Origin: Cylicocyclus nassatus
Taxonomy: Eukaryota > Nematoda > Chromadorea > Rhabditida > Strongylidae
DNA: 64,000 nucleotides
Direction of reading: 5' to 3'
Assembly: GCA_958299035.1 (NCBI GenBank)
Contig: CATQJL010000316.1
Location: forward strand, 32,243,441 to 32,307,440
Shown here piece after piece: positions 12,443 to 24,400 of this stretch. The notes beneath the pieces are model-generated. The model was given only the letters and a program-made list of their open reading frames with translations, ran no database searches and was not told where the DNA came from. The first letter of the stretch is position 1. Each line of letters begins with the position of its first letter. A program made the position numbers and the translations under genes.

Positions 12443-12583
12443 ATGGATAAAGTTCAAGCATTCCCAACAACTCTTCAATCAGAAGTCAAAGCCATGAATC
12501 AAATGCTTATAATGGATTTGGTAGAAATTTTCATTAAGATGGACACTCTTATGCAAAATCAAAAATCACTTCTTCCTGCATGA
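12443..12583 (+). CDS. Small open frame, predicted helical 46-residue peptide
   Basis: ATG at 12443 to TGA at 12581-12583. The peptide begins MDKVQAFPTTLQSEV and is rich in Met, Leu, Gln and Lys with heptad-like spacing, as in a short coiled coil. It lies 16 bp after the possible LINE endonuclease scrap and may be part of the same decayed element. I do not recognise a family, and an isolated functional gene is doubtful. Confidence 0.25.
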   Translation: MDKVQAFPTTLQSEVKAMNQMLIMDLVEIFIKMDTLMQNQKSLLPA

Positions 12584-13064
12584 TAGCTGAAAATTCTAGC
12601 TAAGTATAATATCTTCCGTTCAGATTTTAGCGTATTTGTCATAGTGGGCTTTGCTTTCCATCGATATCGAAAACTAAATTTCCGCAGAAAGTAATTTGGC
12701 TTCTTAATTCCATCTAGCAAGACGTGCGCTTCTGCTAATCATTAATGTAAAAGGATGAACGCGAAGATTTTAGGATACAGTAGTTTTCTTGGAACCCCAT
12801 TGAGGGACTATAATGTTTTGATCGCATATTTTTATGTATATGTAACAAAGATGATTAGGAAATGACAAAGTATGTACGATTTTGTTTGTTGGCTTACATG
12901 CATCAAAAATGTACTTATTCGCTTCAATAGTAAGCAAAAATATGAGAAAAAAGTTTTTGTGTTTGGGTTCTTAGCCTTTTACCAGAACTTTAGCAGGACA
13001 AGCACAATTTGCAGCATTTTCGCAGGGTATTGTTTGCCATTGCAAATGTGGAACGTTAAAATTG

Positions 13065-13250
13065 GGAACTTCCGCAGGATTTTCACGTCAAACACTGCTT
13101 GAAAACAGGAACTTCCGCAGGACTTTTTGCGAAACGCTGCGGAAATTCAAGAAAAATACCAGCGGTTTAGCAGCACTTTGACATTCTTCGAAACTTCCGC
13201 AGCACCTCATTTGGGAACTTTCCCGGCACACTTACGGAACTTCCGCAGGT
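13065..13250. repeat. Cluster of GGAACTTCCGCAGG motifs
   Basis: The string GGAACTTCCGCAGG occurs at 13065 and 13108, and with one or two changes at about 13189 and 13236. The spacings are roughly 43, 81 and 46 bp. The core GGAACTTCC is nearly self-complementary. No gene is visible in the region. Confidence 0.7.
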
Positions 13251-14187
13251 GACCCGGCGAAACTTATTCAAACGTTTTGAGGAACCGGTCGATTGTCTGA
13301 GTTTTTAGCAAAAGTAGAATTACTTTCTGATTTATAACTTTCATTTTTCAGTTCTCAGCGCCGTTTGATTAATTTTTTTTAATCTTACCACTGTTATAGA
13401 ATTTGAGCCACATATCGAGACTATCAAGTCTTTAAGTCGTGGTGGAAATACCCGGATGAGAGTTATTCACTTAGCTATTGAGTCACTTAACCCCGAAAAA
13501 GATTCTCAGAGGTCAGTTTTGGGGAATCTTCGAAATGAAGCTTGTCCAGATCAATCAAGTTGCTTTCACGGAAGTTACTCTAGTTTCCAGATCCACTGCA
13601 GTAAGTGCAAAAAAGTTAATAATTTCTGCAGTAGCGCCTGGCTCTCGCATTTTCCCTGCATGAAAGCTTGCTTTACAGTAAATTTTCCCATTTTCTGCTC
13701 TTCTCCTCGTTCTTTGTTTTATATTTCTTGGTATTATCACAAGCTTTTGAATCTACAAAAAACAGCGTTCTAGATAGGTTACCAGCTTTTTTTGAAGATT
13801 TCGCTAAATCTGCTAGTAAACGAAGCAATTACTTAGCGATTTTCAATATTTCTCAATTAAATTTTTGTGAGCTGTTCTAAAATTTTACTTAGTCATCAGC
13901 AGAATGCTTATACTGAGGAGAAAACCAATAGTTAGATTTCGATAACTTCTTGGCATGAGGGACATCCATTAACAGATTTGCGTTCTCCCAGCACCTTTTT
14001 CAAAACTCCAGCTCTTCCGATTTCCATATGAATTCTAGTTTAGACTACGAACAGGGTGAACGGCCTATGAAGGTCATCGGCTTTCTTTTACCAAGCTTCA
14101 TTTTTCTTGAGAGCCAGAAAGTGACAACCACTGAGATTTAAATGCAACCTCCCCTTATCCGCTTGGAATCAAAACTTTATGGTGATA

Positions 14188-14960
14188 TTAGGTTGGCACA
14201 TAAGTTTTGCAACTTTTCCCGTAACTTTTTTCCTATTTTATGTAGCATCCTCATCTCGTGGCATCATGTAGATCGTGATGTAAGCTGCAAGTATGCGCAA
14301 ACCGTTTGATTTTCGATAACGTAGTACAAAAAATCTAAGCAATTTTTGAAAACTGCTGAAAATCGAGGTTTTACGATTTTTTGGCAAACATGAAGCCCTA
14401 CGAAACCTGATTCAAACATATGAAAAAGCAATTGTAGGCAGCATGTAGCTGGAAGTTGGCACATTGGAATCAGTGAAAAAGAAATGAAATTTAATCACAA
14501 ATTAAGGTGGCTCCTTTGAGAAGGTGAACAAGTCAAATGCGTCAAGTTTTGAAGGCAATTTGTCAATAACTAAGCTGCGAAAAGTCAGAATTCGCTATAA
14601 CTTTGCACTATAGGGTAATCCTATGCGGTAAACACGAATATCATATTCATTTGTCGCTAAAATAAAATTCATCTTTTGATCTCACGAACGAGGCCTTTTC
14701 ATGCGAAACGGATCTCATTTTTGTGATCAGCATGTCAAATAAGCCCTATACGCCAAGTTTCAGCAAAATCTGATGCATTCTAAAATTTTTCCCATATTAC
14801 CGTAAACCTACCGTAATCCTCACATAAGGTGGTAAAATTCGGCAAAAATGTGTGCATTAGAAGCTTACATCATATTCCTTATATTGCCAAAAAATGAATG
14901 CGCTACGTTCAAATAGACAAAAGTTATATAAAAAGTTGCATTACTTATGTGCCAACCTAA
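14188..14960. mobile_element. Non-autonomous mariner-type element, 773 bp
   Basis: The left end TTAGGTTGGCACATAAGT is repeated in inverse form at the right end (ACTTATGTGCCAACCTAA). TA dinucleotides flank both ends (14186-14187 and 14961-14962), the target duplication expected of Tc1/mariner elements. No transposase frame is present inside. A related element is at 53577-54985. Confidence 0.8.
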
Positions 14961-17153
14961 TATTTAGGTTGATGCATAGTCACAAAACAACTATCTGTAC
15001 GGCAATTCCATCCACGAAATTTTTTTTGGATTGGAAGAGTAGATCAGATTCATCAAAACTCAAGTTGGATCTCAGTAGAATATTGCGTAGTTTATTGCAA
15101 GATTGTTCAAGCAACCCTAAAAAGAGCAAAGTTTCATTCATTTATATTGGAGAAGACCTTGACCTTGACCTTTTCGTAAAGTTGTCTAATGACCAAATGT
15201 AATATAATATCCTATTTTTGACACATTCGGGTGCTTTCATATGTATTCAAAAGAATTTTGCTGAGATAAATTGTGATCATTTGATCTATTCAGCTTGATG
15301 TTATCTTAGAGAACACGTTTATTACTTCCAAATTGTATTTCATAGACAAAGCACAAAAAATAAAAAACAACTGCTCTAGTTATAAGACAGCGACTATCTA
15401 TGTATCATGGCTGGTCACTGGTGGCTTAAATTCAAGAAAAAATGATTTTCTTAAGTTAAAAGCCCACACATTCGCTTACTCTTACAATCCTTTTTCAGAC
15501 ACAAATTGCTGTCGTTTTCGAGGATGTATTTTTTGAAGTTTAAGGCAAGTTTTCACACAGTTGTGGAATTGTCCATGCCCTTAGCTGCCTTTAAGTGCAA
15601 ACAGCACGTCGCAAGTTCAAATGGAATGATCTAAATCGAAGCTGACTGCTTGAGAACAATAGGGGCAGGTAATTGTACTAGGTTGTTTCAAAAGTTTTGT
15701 CCAATTTGCGGTCTTTTGATCTTAAATCTTACAACTTTTTTAGAAACCAACAATTTTGAACTAATTAAATTTTGCTGGATTAAGCGAGTTTATGGCTATC
15801 ACATGCATAGTATTCCATGTAAGGAAGGCAAGCCAGATAAAAGAGAATTTTAAAGTGCTGAAGGTTTTCTTCATTGCCCATTTTGACGAACTAATGCTTC
15901 TGTAGTGAGGATGGCAGATGGATAATACTTAAGAAAACCTTCAGAATTTCAGAAATTATTATTCTCGCAAAACATGTTTGTCATTCTTTGAAATAAGTCA
16001 TTCTTAACATCTTAATCGCATTCAGATTATTTTCTGTGAAAAACCCTTTCAGAGCTTTCTACAATTGCTTTTTTTTAGATTCTCTTATGTTATTGAGTCT
16101 TGACAGTTTCAACATCTTCATAGGATATCTTATATAAAAAATAATTTCCGTGAAAACAAAGAAATTGAAAGCGGTAAGGTTTTCCCCAAGTGGCACACCT
16201 AATATGTAGTGTCACCGATAAGCTTAGAAAACAAAATTTTTATCTCATGACGTCTGACAAATCAATACCCCCTCTAAGCTTTGTCAGTATATTAGTGATT
16301 AGCTTCTGCGGCTCAAGTTATATAAAAGCACATCAAGAGAACTTCGGCGAAGAGAATCTGTGAAAAGAAAAGATTGGGGAAATTTTGAGCTTTCCGCAGT
16401 AGTTCCATAGACACAAACTGGAGTTCCTTTATTCTTCTAGTATGGAACAGCGAAGGTTTTTTTGCAAGCTGACAAAATGAGAGAAGCCTAGGCGATTGAA
16501 TGATCGCCTTCTTGAAATTTCGGTGCCACTTAATGACCGCTGCCATCATTTTGGGGGTCGTTTGTTCCAAATAATTGCAAAAAATTTTGAAAAAAACAGT
16601 GAAGTAAGTAGAATATGTTTTTTACATGCAGTGAGCAGTTTACAACAAAAAATGCATTTATTGCGCAGGAATCCCAGGCAAGAGTGTATGTTTGGTTTTT
16701 GGTGCGGATGTTCGAAGTTCTTGGAATTTGCAAAAAAAACTAAGATCGGAAGCCTCAGCCATAGTTAGAGAAGGCATAAGGAACTTTTAAAAAGCAAAAA
16801 GTCCGTTTTGAGGGAAAACCGATGGAGAAACGTTTTGAAGATAGGGCTTAGAAAACGCACATCAATTGCACTAACTGAACCCTTTGCTCATAATATACAA
16901 AATGTAACAAAAAAAATGGGAAAAGGGTAAATCATAACAAATTTCTTTCGAATTCCTTTTTTGAATCCGCTTTTTGAGACTTCCTTTGGAAATGTATGAT
17001 CCAGGAGCAGATCATTTTTGGCAGTTCATAACATTCTATCTTGAAAAACTCCTGTAAGAAAAACCACTATTAAACTTTTTGGCCAAACATTTTTTGCGAG
17101 ATTTCTATAATAGTAATAAAAGAGAAAATTATATGTATCACTTTTACTCTTTT
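14961..17153. other. No gene recognised
   Basis: AT-rich DNA. A single mariner-like end, CTAGGTTGTTTCAAAAGT, starts near 15678 after TA, but no partner end was found. An open frame at 16496-16605 ends at a good donor (GAA|GTAAGT near 16604), yet no neighbouring exon could be joined to it. Confidence 0.4.
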
Positions 17154-17238
17154 TCGTTTCTTCCCTTAGACGGAGTAAGATTTGTTTTCTAAGACTTCCC
17201 CGGAACTCCTCAGTAAGGAAAGAAGACTTAGTATTAAG
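17154..17238 (+). repeat. Short hairpin repeat, copy 1
   Basis: It carries CCCTTAGACGGAGT, then CTTCCCCGGAACTCC, then AGTAAGGAAAGAAGAC. The ends CTTCCCTTA and TAAGGAAAGAAG are inverted, so the transcript would fold into a hairpin. It aligns with the copies at 19220-19282 (opposite strand) and 19877-19958. Confidence 0.6.
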
Positions 17239-19219
17239 TCAAAACATTGTTAAGGAAAAGGACATCCTCGGCGCATTATCAATTTATATCTTGCAATAGT
17301 TCCGTGAAAAGTTTCACTAAACCATTTCTGCAAAACCTGTTGTTTTCAAAAGATTTTGTTGAAATATTGGTAGCTCACTGGCTCACACAATCTCTCTTCT
17401 ACGCGTTTTTAGATATCTCATTTTTTCTGCCAAAGCTACCCGATATCGCGAAAGCTGTGTAAAAACACTCGAAGCTTTCGAATAGAGAAGCAGTTTTGCA
17501 AGTTTTTGTTCGCCGAACTTGCGCCCCACCTCAACCCTCGCCTCCACGCCCAACTAAGCGCTCGACTCGAAGCTCGAAAACCTGCCCTTCGAGTACAAAT
17601 GCGCGCGGCCATGGCTGACGATTTTTACGTCTTTTTTGGTTGTTTTTTCTTCGCTTTTTTTGAAGAGTGCACTTACACACTTAGTCATAGCAGAAACGTC
17701 ACAAAGCACTGTGTATTGTCGAATTCGAACAATGTTTCCTGGTACATTCTTTTACATACATTCTCATTTGGGATTATCTGCAACAAATCGCCTTAATCGT
17801 ACAATACAACTTACGTACGAATATAGATTCTATTGCAGTTCAATGCACTTATGTTGTTGGAACGCCAAAGTGAGGTGTTTTGTATATTTTCAACGTTTTC
17901 TTGCATTTAGCCTGAAATTTCTCGAAATATCGCTCTATTACCGTACTCTTACAGTAGTACATAGCACAGTACCCACGTCCATTAATGTTTTACGGAAGCA
18001 ATATTGCTACTTTAGCTCGTCGTCGTCAGCTCATTATGGGCATTTGCAATTTTTAACAGTTTCGCATTGGCTAAAATCGCCTTAGAATTTTCTTCGAAAA
18101 ATTTCTGTACTCGAAAAAATGTCCTAAAAATTTTTTGTAAGCAGCGAATCAGCAAGAAGAAATGGGCAAAAACTGAGCCCGTGTTTTCTGGGTATTCTAA
18201 GTTCCACTACCTGGTCAATGGCTACATTGCACTTCGGGCATAATGGCATAATAATTATATAATAAATAATCAATAAAGTAACTCAAAAAATTGTCAAACC
18301 ATTCAATAACAACTTTTTGTTACTGCAGAAATTCCACCAAACCCAGTATTCGCACAATTTTACTCCTCGTAGTAAAAAATCTGTTTCCTCTAATTTTTGT
18401 GATTGTCATCCATCTTTTTCCTGCCGCCGTCGTTCCCAGAAATTGTTAAGAATTAACTTCCCAAGACGTTTACGTTTTTTCCCCATTACTGGCGGTCGCA
18501 CGAACTTTCTGAAAGGGCAGAGGCACGTTTTATACTGATTTCTGTAAGATCTCTGAAAATTTTCCCAAAATTTTATGAGTTTACAACTCCGAAATTTTGA
18601 AATAAGGGAAGCTTCACCGAAACCGAGATTTCTTGATTAAATGGTTTTCATCTACACTGAAAGCTTACTATGTTACTATGTTTGAAACTCATGTAGACTA
18701 TAGAAATTTGCAGCATTCTTTGCGGAAATGGTTCCTCTTGGGCTACCAATCTTCAAGCCAAGTAGGCTTTTCCTCGAGTTCAAACTTTCAAGACATAGCC
18801 GTTAAAAAAAGCGCGCGTTCCGCAATTTTTGTCTGGACATTGAAGGAACAATAGTGGTCACTAAAAGAGCAGCGAGCTATTTGGCGAACAATTGCGGCAC
18901 CCCCAATTTGATTTCTAAACAACGCAAAGAACGAGAAAAATTCACTAATAGTGGGAGAAAGTAGAAAATAAGCATTTGAACTTTGCCTTTATCCAGAGCT
19001 TAGTAGAGTAGCTTCTTTGACAAACGTAACGTTATTGACCGACGCCTTCCGCTACCGCTTATTTTTGCATGGCACTATGTGACTTTAGTACAAGACGCGA
19101 TACAACTTGTCATTTTTACCCTTCATGGAAATAACTTCTCCTTTTTTGCGAATATTTACCTCATCCAAGCTTGCAATGCCTCATCATTAGAAATATAGTT
19201 TCCACAATCTTTTTTTTTT
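17239..19219. other. No gene recognised
   Basis: AT-rich. The frame at 17636-18085 (149 codons) overlaps another at 17506-17796 and neither shows a motif. No splice-linked exons were found. Confidence 0.4.
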
Positions 19220-19282
19220 CTTACTGAGGAGTCCCGAAGAGGATCCAGAAACAGAAATCCGTCAAAGGCAAGGGACAAAACG
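19220..19282 (-). repeat. Short hairpin repeat, copy 3 (reverse orientation)
   Basis: CTTACTGAGGAGTCCCGAAG on the + strand matches the reverse complement of copy 1 (17154-17238). The match continues with substitutions to about 19282 (AAGGCAAGGGACAAAACG). This is the most diverged of the three copies. Confidence 0.45.
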
Positions 19283-19876
19283 AAAATTATATATTTTTTT
19301 CTTTTTTAGAGGATTCCAGAATCTTTTTTATAGGGAAAGCTTCAGTTGTGCAGCTGATTGGTAGGTCAAAATATGAAGATCTGATATTAGTTGAAGTATA
19401 TAGTTGAAAGCATTTTTTTATAGTTTTTTTACTAAATTTATAACAGTTTCATAATCTTTATTTTGTTGTTTTTGTTTCTACTATTAAGTAATAAATCAGT
19501 ATAGTTGATGAATAACAAAAAATAACAAAAGTACCTGACTGTTAAAAAAAACTAAGTTACTCCTTTTGTTCTATTGCCATATCATTAGATGCTATCATGT
19601 ACCATTACCTAAAAATACCGTAACTTTGTTTATTATAATATTCTGTAATTCTGAACATTACAGTGACGCAACGGTTACGATATTTCCAAAACCTTCCAAA
19701 ATTTGCCATTTCTTACAAGATTTCGTTTTAGTTTACGCTTTCCGGCTTTTTCTTGGCGATCCTCGAAATATAAAAGTAATAAATTAGAAATGACAACGCT
19801 TCTAAAGTGTAACCATAGCCAAAATTGAAGATGTCTAGATGTTTCAGAATATGTGAGTACACTAAATACCACCACT

Positions 19877-19958
19877 CCGTTTCATCCTTCCCTTAGACGG
19901 AGTTCAAAAAGAGTTCTAGGTCTCCCCGGAACTCGGTAAGGAAGGAAGACCCAGAATC
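19877..19958 (+). repeat. Short hairpin repeat, copy 2
   Basis: It contains CTTCCCTTAGACGGAGTTC and GGTCTCCCCGGAACTCGG, ending GTAAGGAAGGAAGAC. The terminal blocks CTTCCCTTA and TAAGGAAGGAAG, and the inner GGAGTTC and GAACTC, are inverted, giving a two-part stem. Roughly three quarters of positions agree with copy 1 by eye. Confidence 0.6.
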
Positions 19959-20879
19959 ATATACTTACTTATGTAATTGTTATTTTTATAAATTTATAAA
20001 GTTTTGTTTGGTCACTTTAGTGAGTTTTTTATTATTAATATTACTGCAAGAATGTAGAAGTGAATTGTAGGTTGATTTTGAGTTTGAGTAGGGAGAGGGG
20101 AGGGGACGACGGGGAAAGAAAGAAACGAGGGGTGCGAGCCTCAAAACAAAATTCGGTTGCGCTCAAATTTTTGATCTCCAAATCTTCAAGAATAAACTAC
20201 ACTTCAACTGTTTTGACTCCTAGAAGACGTAAGCAAGTCATTAGCGCATTTCTATCTAACTAGGAATCTTTTAACTTACAAGCAACTTTCCCTAGAATAG
20301 AGGATACAGGTTTTCTCCCCATTCTCCTCCTCTGGCAGTCCCCTTCTGCCCCCTCCACCCTTCCTCGCACCTCTATGCTACCCACCTTCCCTTCGTGACC
20401 CGTCGGTATTCGTTCGAGTCATCTATAATCTTTCGATAAGACAATGGTTTATTTCTGTGATAAATAAAAGAATAACTACTCCCATGTGGTAAGATTCTTT
20501 TTTGAAGATTTGTTGGCAATGTCTCAGCTAGGTGGCATTTAGGCAGCAATTCTTTCATTTTTATAAAAGTATTTGACCCTCATATAGACTACATACTTTT
20601 TGAACCTTTATATCCCTTTCCTGCTTCTTACTGGCTCAAAAATTCCCCAGGTGGCTCGAAACCGCTCCAAAAAACACCACTTCACCTAGAGAGGAGGACT
20701 ATCATTGTCTCATTTCAATTTAAAAACTGACAAAACTATTTTTCACTTACAACTAGTGACATCGAAGAGACTACGAAAAGAATTTGCAAACTCAGAGAAA
20801 ACTTCATCAAAAATTCCCACGTGCTAGCTCTTGCCGGGGTTTACGCTGCTGTATTGCCTTCTTGAATCTAACACCTTTT

Positions 20880-21490
20880 TCAATTTAATCTATTGACGAC
20901 GACTGGACCACCGATGGCCAACGCATGTGGACCACCGGTGGCCCATATCTCTTGCAAATTCGTATTATTAGTAGGCCTAGCATTTTTCCCCATACTGCTA
21001 ATGTTTTCTGCACTTGGGACTTGTAGGCTCCGTCGTTCAAGAAAACGTTTATAATTGTTTACAAAACCACCTTGCATTTCGTAAAAACCACAAAACCTTC
21101 CCAGACCGAAAGTATTGTGCAAGATCGCGTAGTCCCGCAGCATCGGCACGCAAAATTAGGCGTAGTCGTCAATGGGTCACGTTGACGACAACGTGCAGAT
21201 TAGTTGTATACACCTTAGGACAACGTCTTCCAGAATAATTCGGAAATTCTTAGCTAGAATCATGCAGATCGTCAACTACAGTATACTTGCAGTGATTTTA
21301 TGAAGCAGGTGAGAAACACCAGAGCATTTACTAGGGCTAGAGCGTAACAGAACTTCTGAGACGGCTTTCTTCCAAAATAGCATTCTCTTCAAACATTCAA
21401 GCCGTGACCCACCTGTGGGTCATATTGTCCCAAGTGGCAGACATCGCATGACCCACCTGTGGGTCACGTTGTCGACAATGTATTAGTCCA
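20880..21490. repeat. Region with repeated GGTGG/CCACC palindromes
   Basis: Near-palindromes GGACCACCGGTGGCCC (about 20929) and GTGACCCACCTGTGGGTCA (about 21404), with a second copy about 21449, recur, along with related TGGACCACCGATGGCC (about 20904). A 89-codon - strand frame (20880-21149) crosses the first pair and contains a GGP repeat, but I recognise no family. The function is unknown. Confidence 0.4.
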
Positions 21491-24400
21491 GTATTGTCAT
21501 GCCCAGAATCTTCCGGACCACCTCCCTCCCTCGTCTCCACCCTCTCTCTCTCTCTTCGGCCAATGTGCCTATCGTCTTGAATCTGTCTTAAAATGTATCA
21601 GCTTGGTTCTATGATCACATCCGGAACAGTAACTGTATTCCCACGCCCTAGGATGCTCGATCAGTAACGGTTCCACTATTTTCTGATGTTAGTATTATGT
21701 CATACAACAGACAACAAACAACACAAGGCACATGTCGCCATTTATTGGTACCAGTTCAGCGCTGCTTCATTCAGATCATTGGCTTATTGTATTGGGGCGA
21801 ATCTATTACTACAACACAGCAAGTCAAGTCGATCTATTCTCCTGCGCATTCGTCTAGACCGCACACTTGTTCTCCGCTGTAGTTAGCTGTGTTCTTCATT
21901 ACATATCCTTCTCGATATAGAAAACGAGATCTCTGTAGGTCACAGACGGGTAGCAACGTTTTTACATATAAGTGTAAAGCTGCGACATTAGATCTTCTGA
22001 TGGAGTTTTGGAAAACTTACTCTACTTGATCTATGATCGTAATTTCCCCCGAAGCGTTTGTGTTTCTCCCTGTTGCAAGTTTTTAATTCTTAGTGTACTT
22101 CTTTTGGGAGCGCCTAATGCAAGGATTTGTCTCATTTTATTTCATATTCTCTATCCCAGTTTAACCTTTTCCATAACTTCAAGAATTTGCTTGCCATATA
22201 AGTGGAGACTTTGTTCGCATCCTGTATTCATGAGACCTAAAGGTTCCTCTTTTCTTTCATTTTCGAAAAAATTCTTGTGAAATGGCTCGAACCGTTGAAT
22301 TAACGGAATGAGAGGAAGCTTTGTTGATCTGGAATTTTACATTCACTCTGGACTTTCAGGCTAAGGCGAAGCAAGCATGAAATCTTAGGCCATGAATGAA
22401 CAAAATTGCCACATATTTGGCAGAACTCAATCCCATCAATTTTTACCATACAAGAACTTTTACATATACCTCTTTTTTGCTTGACGGGTCGGAGACTCTA
22501 TATTTTCTAAGTAGAAAGTTCAAGTCATTTTGCTTTTGTGTAGAGGTGTTGTGGGTAATACGCAGGATCTAAGAAATGAAATTATAACTCATATAGTGCC
22601 GAAATATCTTAGCAGCCATGGCGGCATAATTAGAAACATTTTTTCATGACATGGTTATAAGATTTGTCGAGTAGATGCGCATAGAATGAAACGAATTTTG
22701 CTATTGAGCGTCCACATTCACCTCTTACAGATCCGTCAATGAATGATGTAGACCATAGCACTTCAAACTTACAGTAACGACGAACTTCATGATGATGTTT
22801 TCTAGAACATAAGTTGTTACTGGGAAGGTCAAAATCTCGGTATTAATCTTGCTGGTGTGGAATATAAGGATCATTTTGGTTACTTTCTTGTGAGATAAGT
22901 GAGGCACGAACAATAGTAAAAATGTCTGGTCCTTCACTGTCTGATTTCGAAAACTAAAAAATCAAGAGGCAGGCCAAGCAATTCTCATGAAATAGTCGAT
23001 TATGATATGTGGGAAGTAGGTGCGCAGTAGGAAAAACCAAAATAGTAAAAACTGCTATTTTCAAGCAAAGAACTCCTAAGAATCTAATGTGCTAGCGTCG
23101 ACCATATTGTTCCATTCGAGAAAGAAGCAGTGTTTATGTTTTTTGAGCAAATAAGTATTCCAAGGCATGGCTCGATTCAAAATGAACCGAATCGAACTTT
23201 GTATAATATCTTGCTACTGAAGAACTAGCGAAACCTTATTCACAGATGGTAAATACTTGGTAAGACCCATTCTCATGTACTTTGAACTAGACTTTCTGAG
23301 TGTTTAATAGAAATATATGAGTTGCTTGTTTGTGAATACGCAATGCTCAGCAAAAATCGAACACACTCGATGCATTTGAAAACCATATTTCACAGCTATT
23401 TAACTTCTACTCTGCTTCATAAAATAGTGTAGCCTTAAGGCAGTGCAGGTTACATTATCACGATGATTTATAGCACATCAAATTATCTTCTTTTTGCCTC
23501 TTCGCGGTCTCACCTCATTTTCGCCTCAAAGCGGTGACAATTTTCAGCTCAAAGCCTGGCAGATACTCAAGTGGACATAGCACTTCTCCGATGTTTTGCA
23601 TAACTTGTTTAGTAATCCATATGTTTCCTCTAGAGCTTCCTTTCCTCTCAGAAAAGTCTCACCATTCCAGAAACCCTAACTAGTATAGTGTTATTCCAAG
23701 TTTTCTTGCCGTTCTTGGTCACTTTACTTCCCGGCATGTTTATACATTTACTTTCAACGTCCTCGAGGGCATTACTACGAACAAGTCTACAGTAAAAACA
23801 AGGCCAGCAGGAAATGAATAGCCACTTTGTGTAATATGCACTTGCATGCTATATATGTAGTTTCACATGGCATTAGAATATAGCACTTTATAGGATTTAT
23901 CAGGAGGGCACCAACTTAATAGAGATAAATAATCAAGGTTCTTTTTTCACAATTAAGTCATGCATCATCCGTATGACAAAAGAATAGAACTCTTTCGGTA
24001 AAACTAAATTAAGAGATAATAAAGCCTTTTGTCATAGCCAATCCACGTCCCACTTTTTTCAGATCATATTTTCGTTAATTTTTTGGGCGGTGGGCTAGTG
24101 AAGTCAGGTCTATGAAATTCGCATTGTCAATCGTCTATAAGCATGAAACGCGATATCAAAATGTAACAAATTAATTTTACCATTTCTCTTATAACATATT
24201 TATGAACTAATTCAGAAATCCTGGCAGAAAGTGTCTCAATCCATGCCTAGACGGAAATTGAACGAAATTTCAAAATTTCATGGAAAACGCTCCTTACGTT
24301 TGGAGAATATTTATTGGTAAAGAAGTGCGACAAATTAAGAATAGATTTCCTTTTGAACCCAAAGTCCCACCTACTAGAGCGAGCTGAAATGAAGATGGCA

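Noticed and set aside
15678..15720. Mariner-like left end CTAGGTTGTTTCAAAAGT
   Set aside because: No inverted partner was found within several kilobases, so no element can be delimited.
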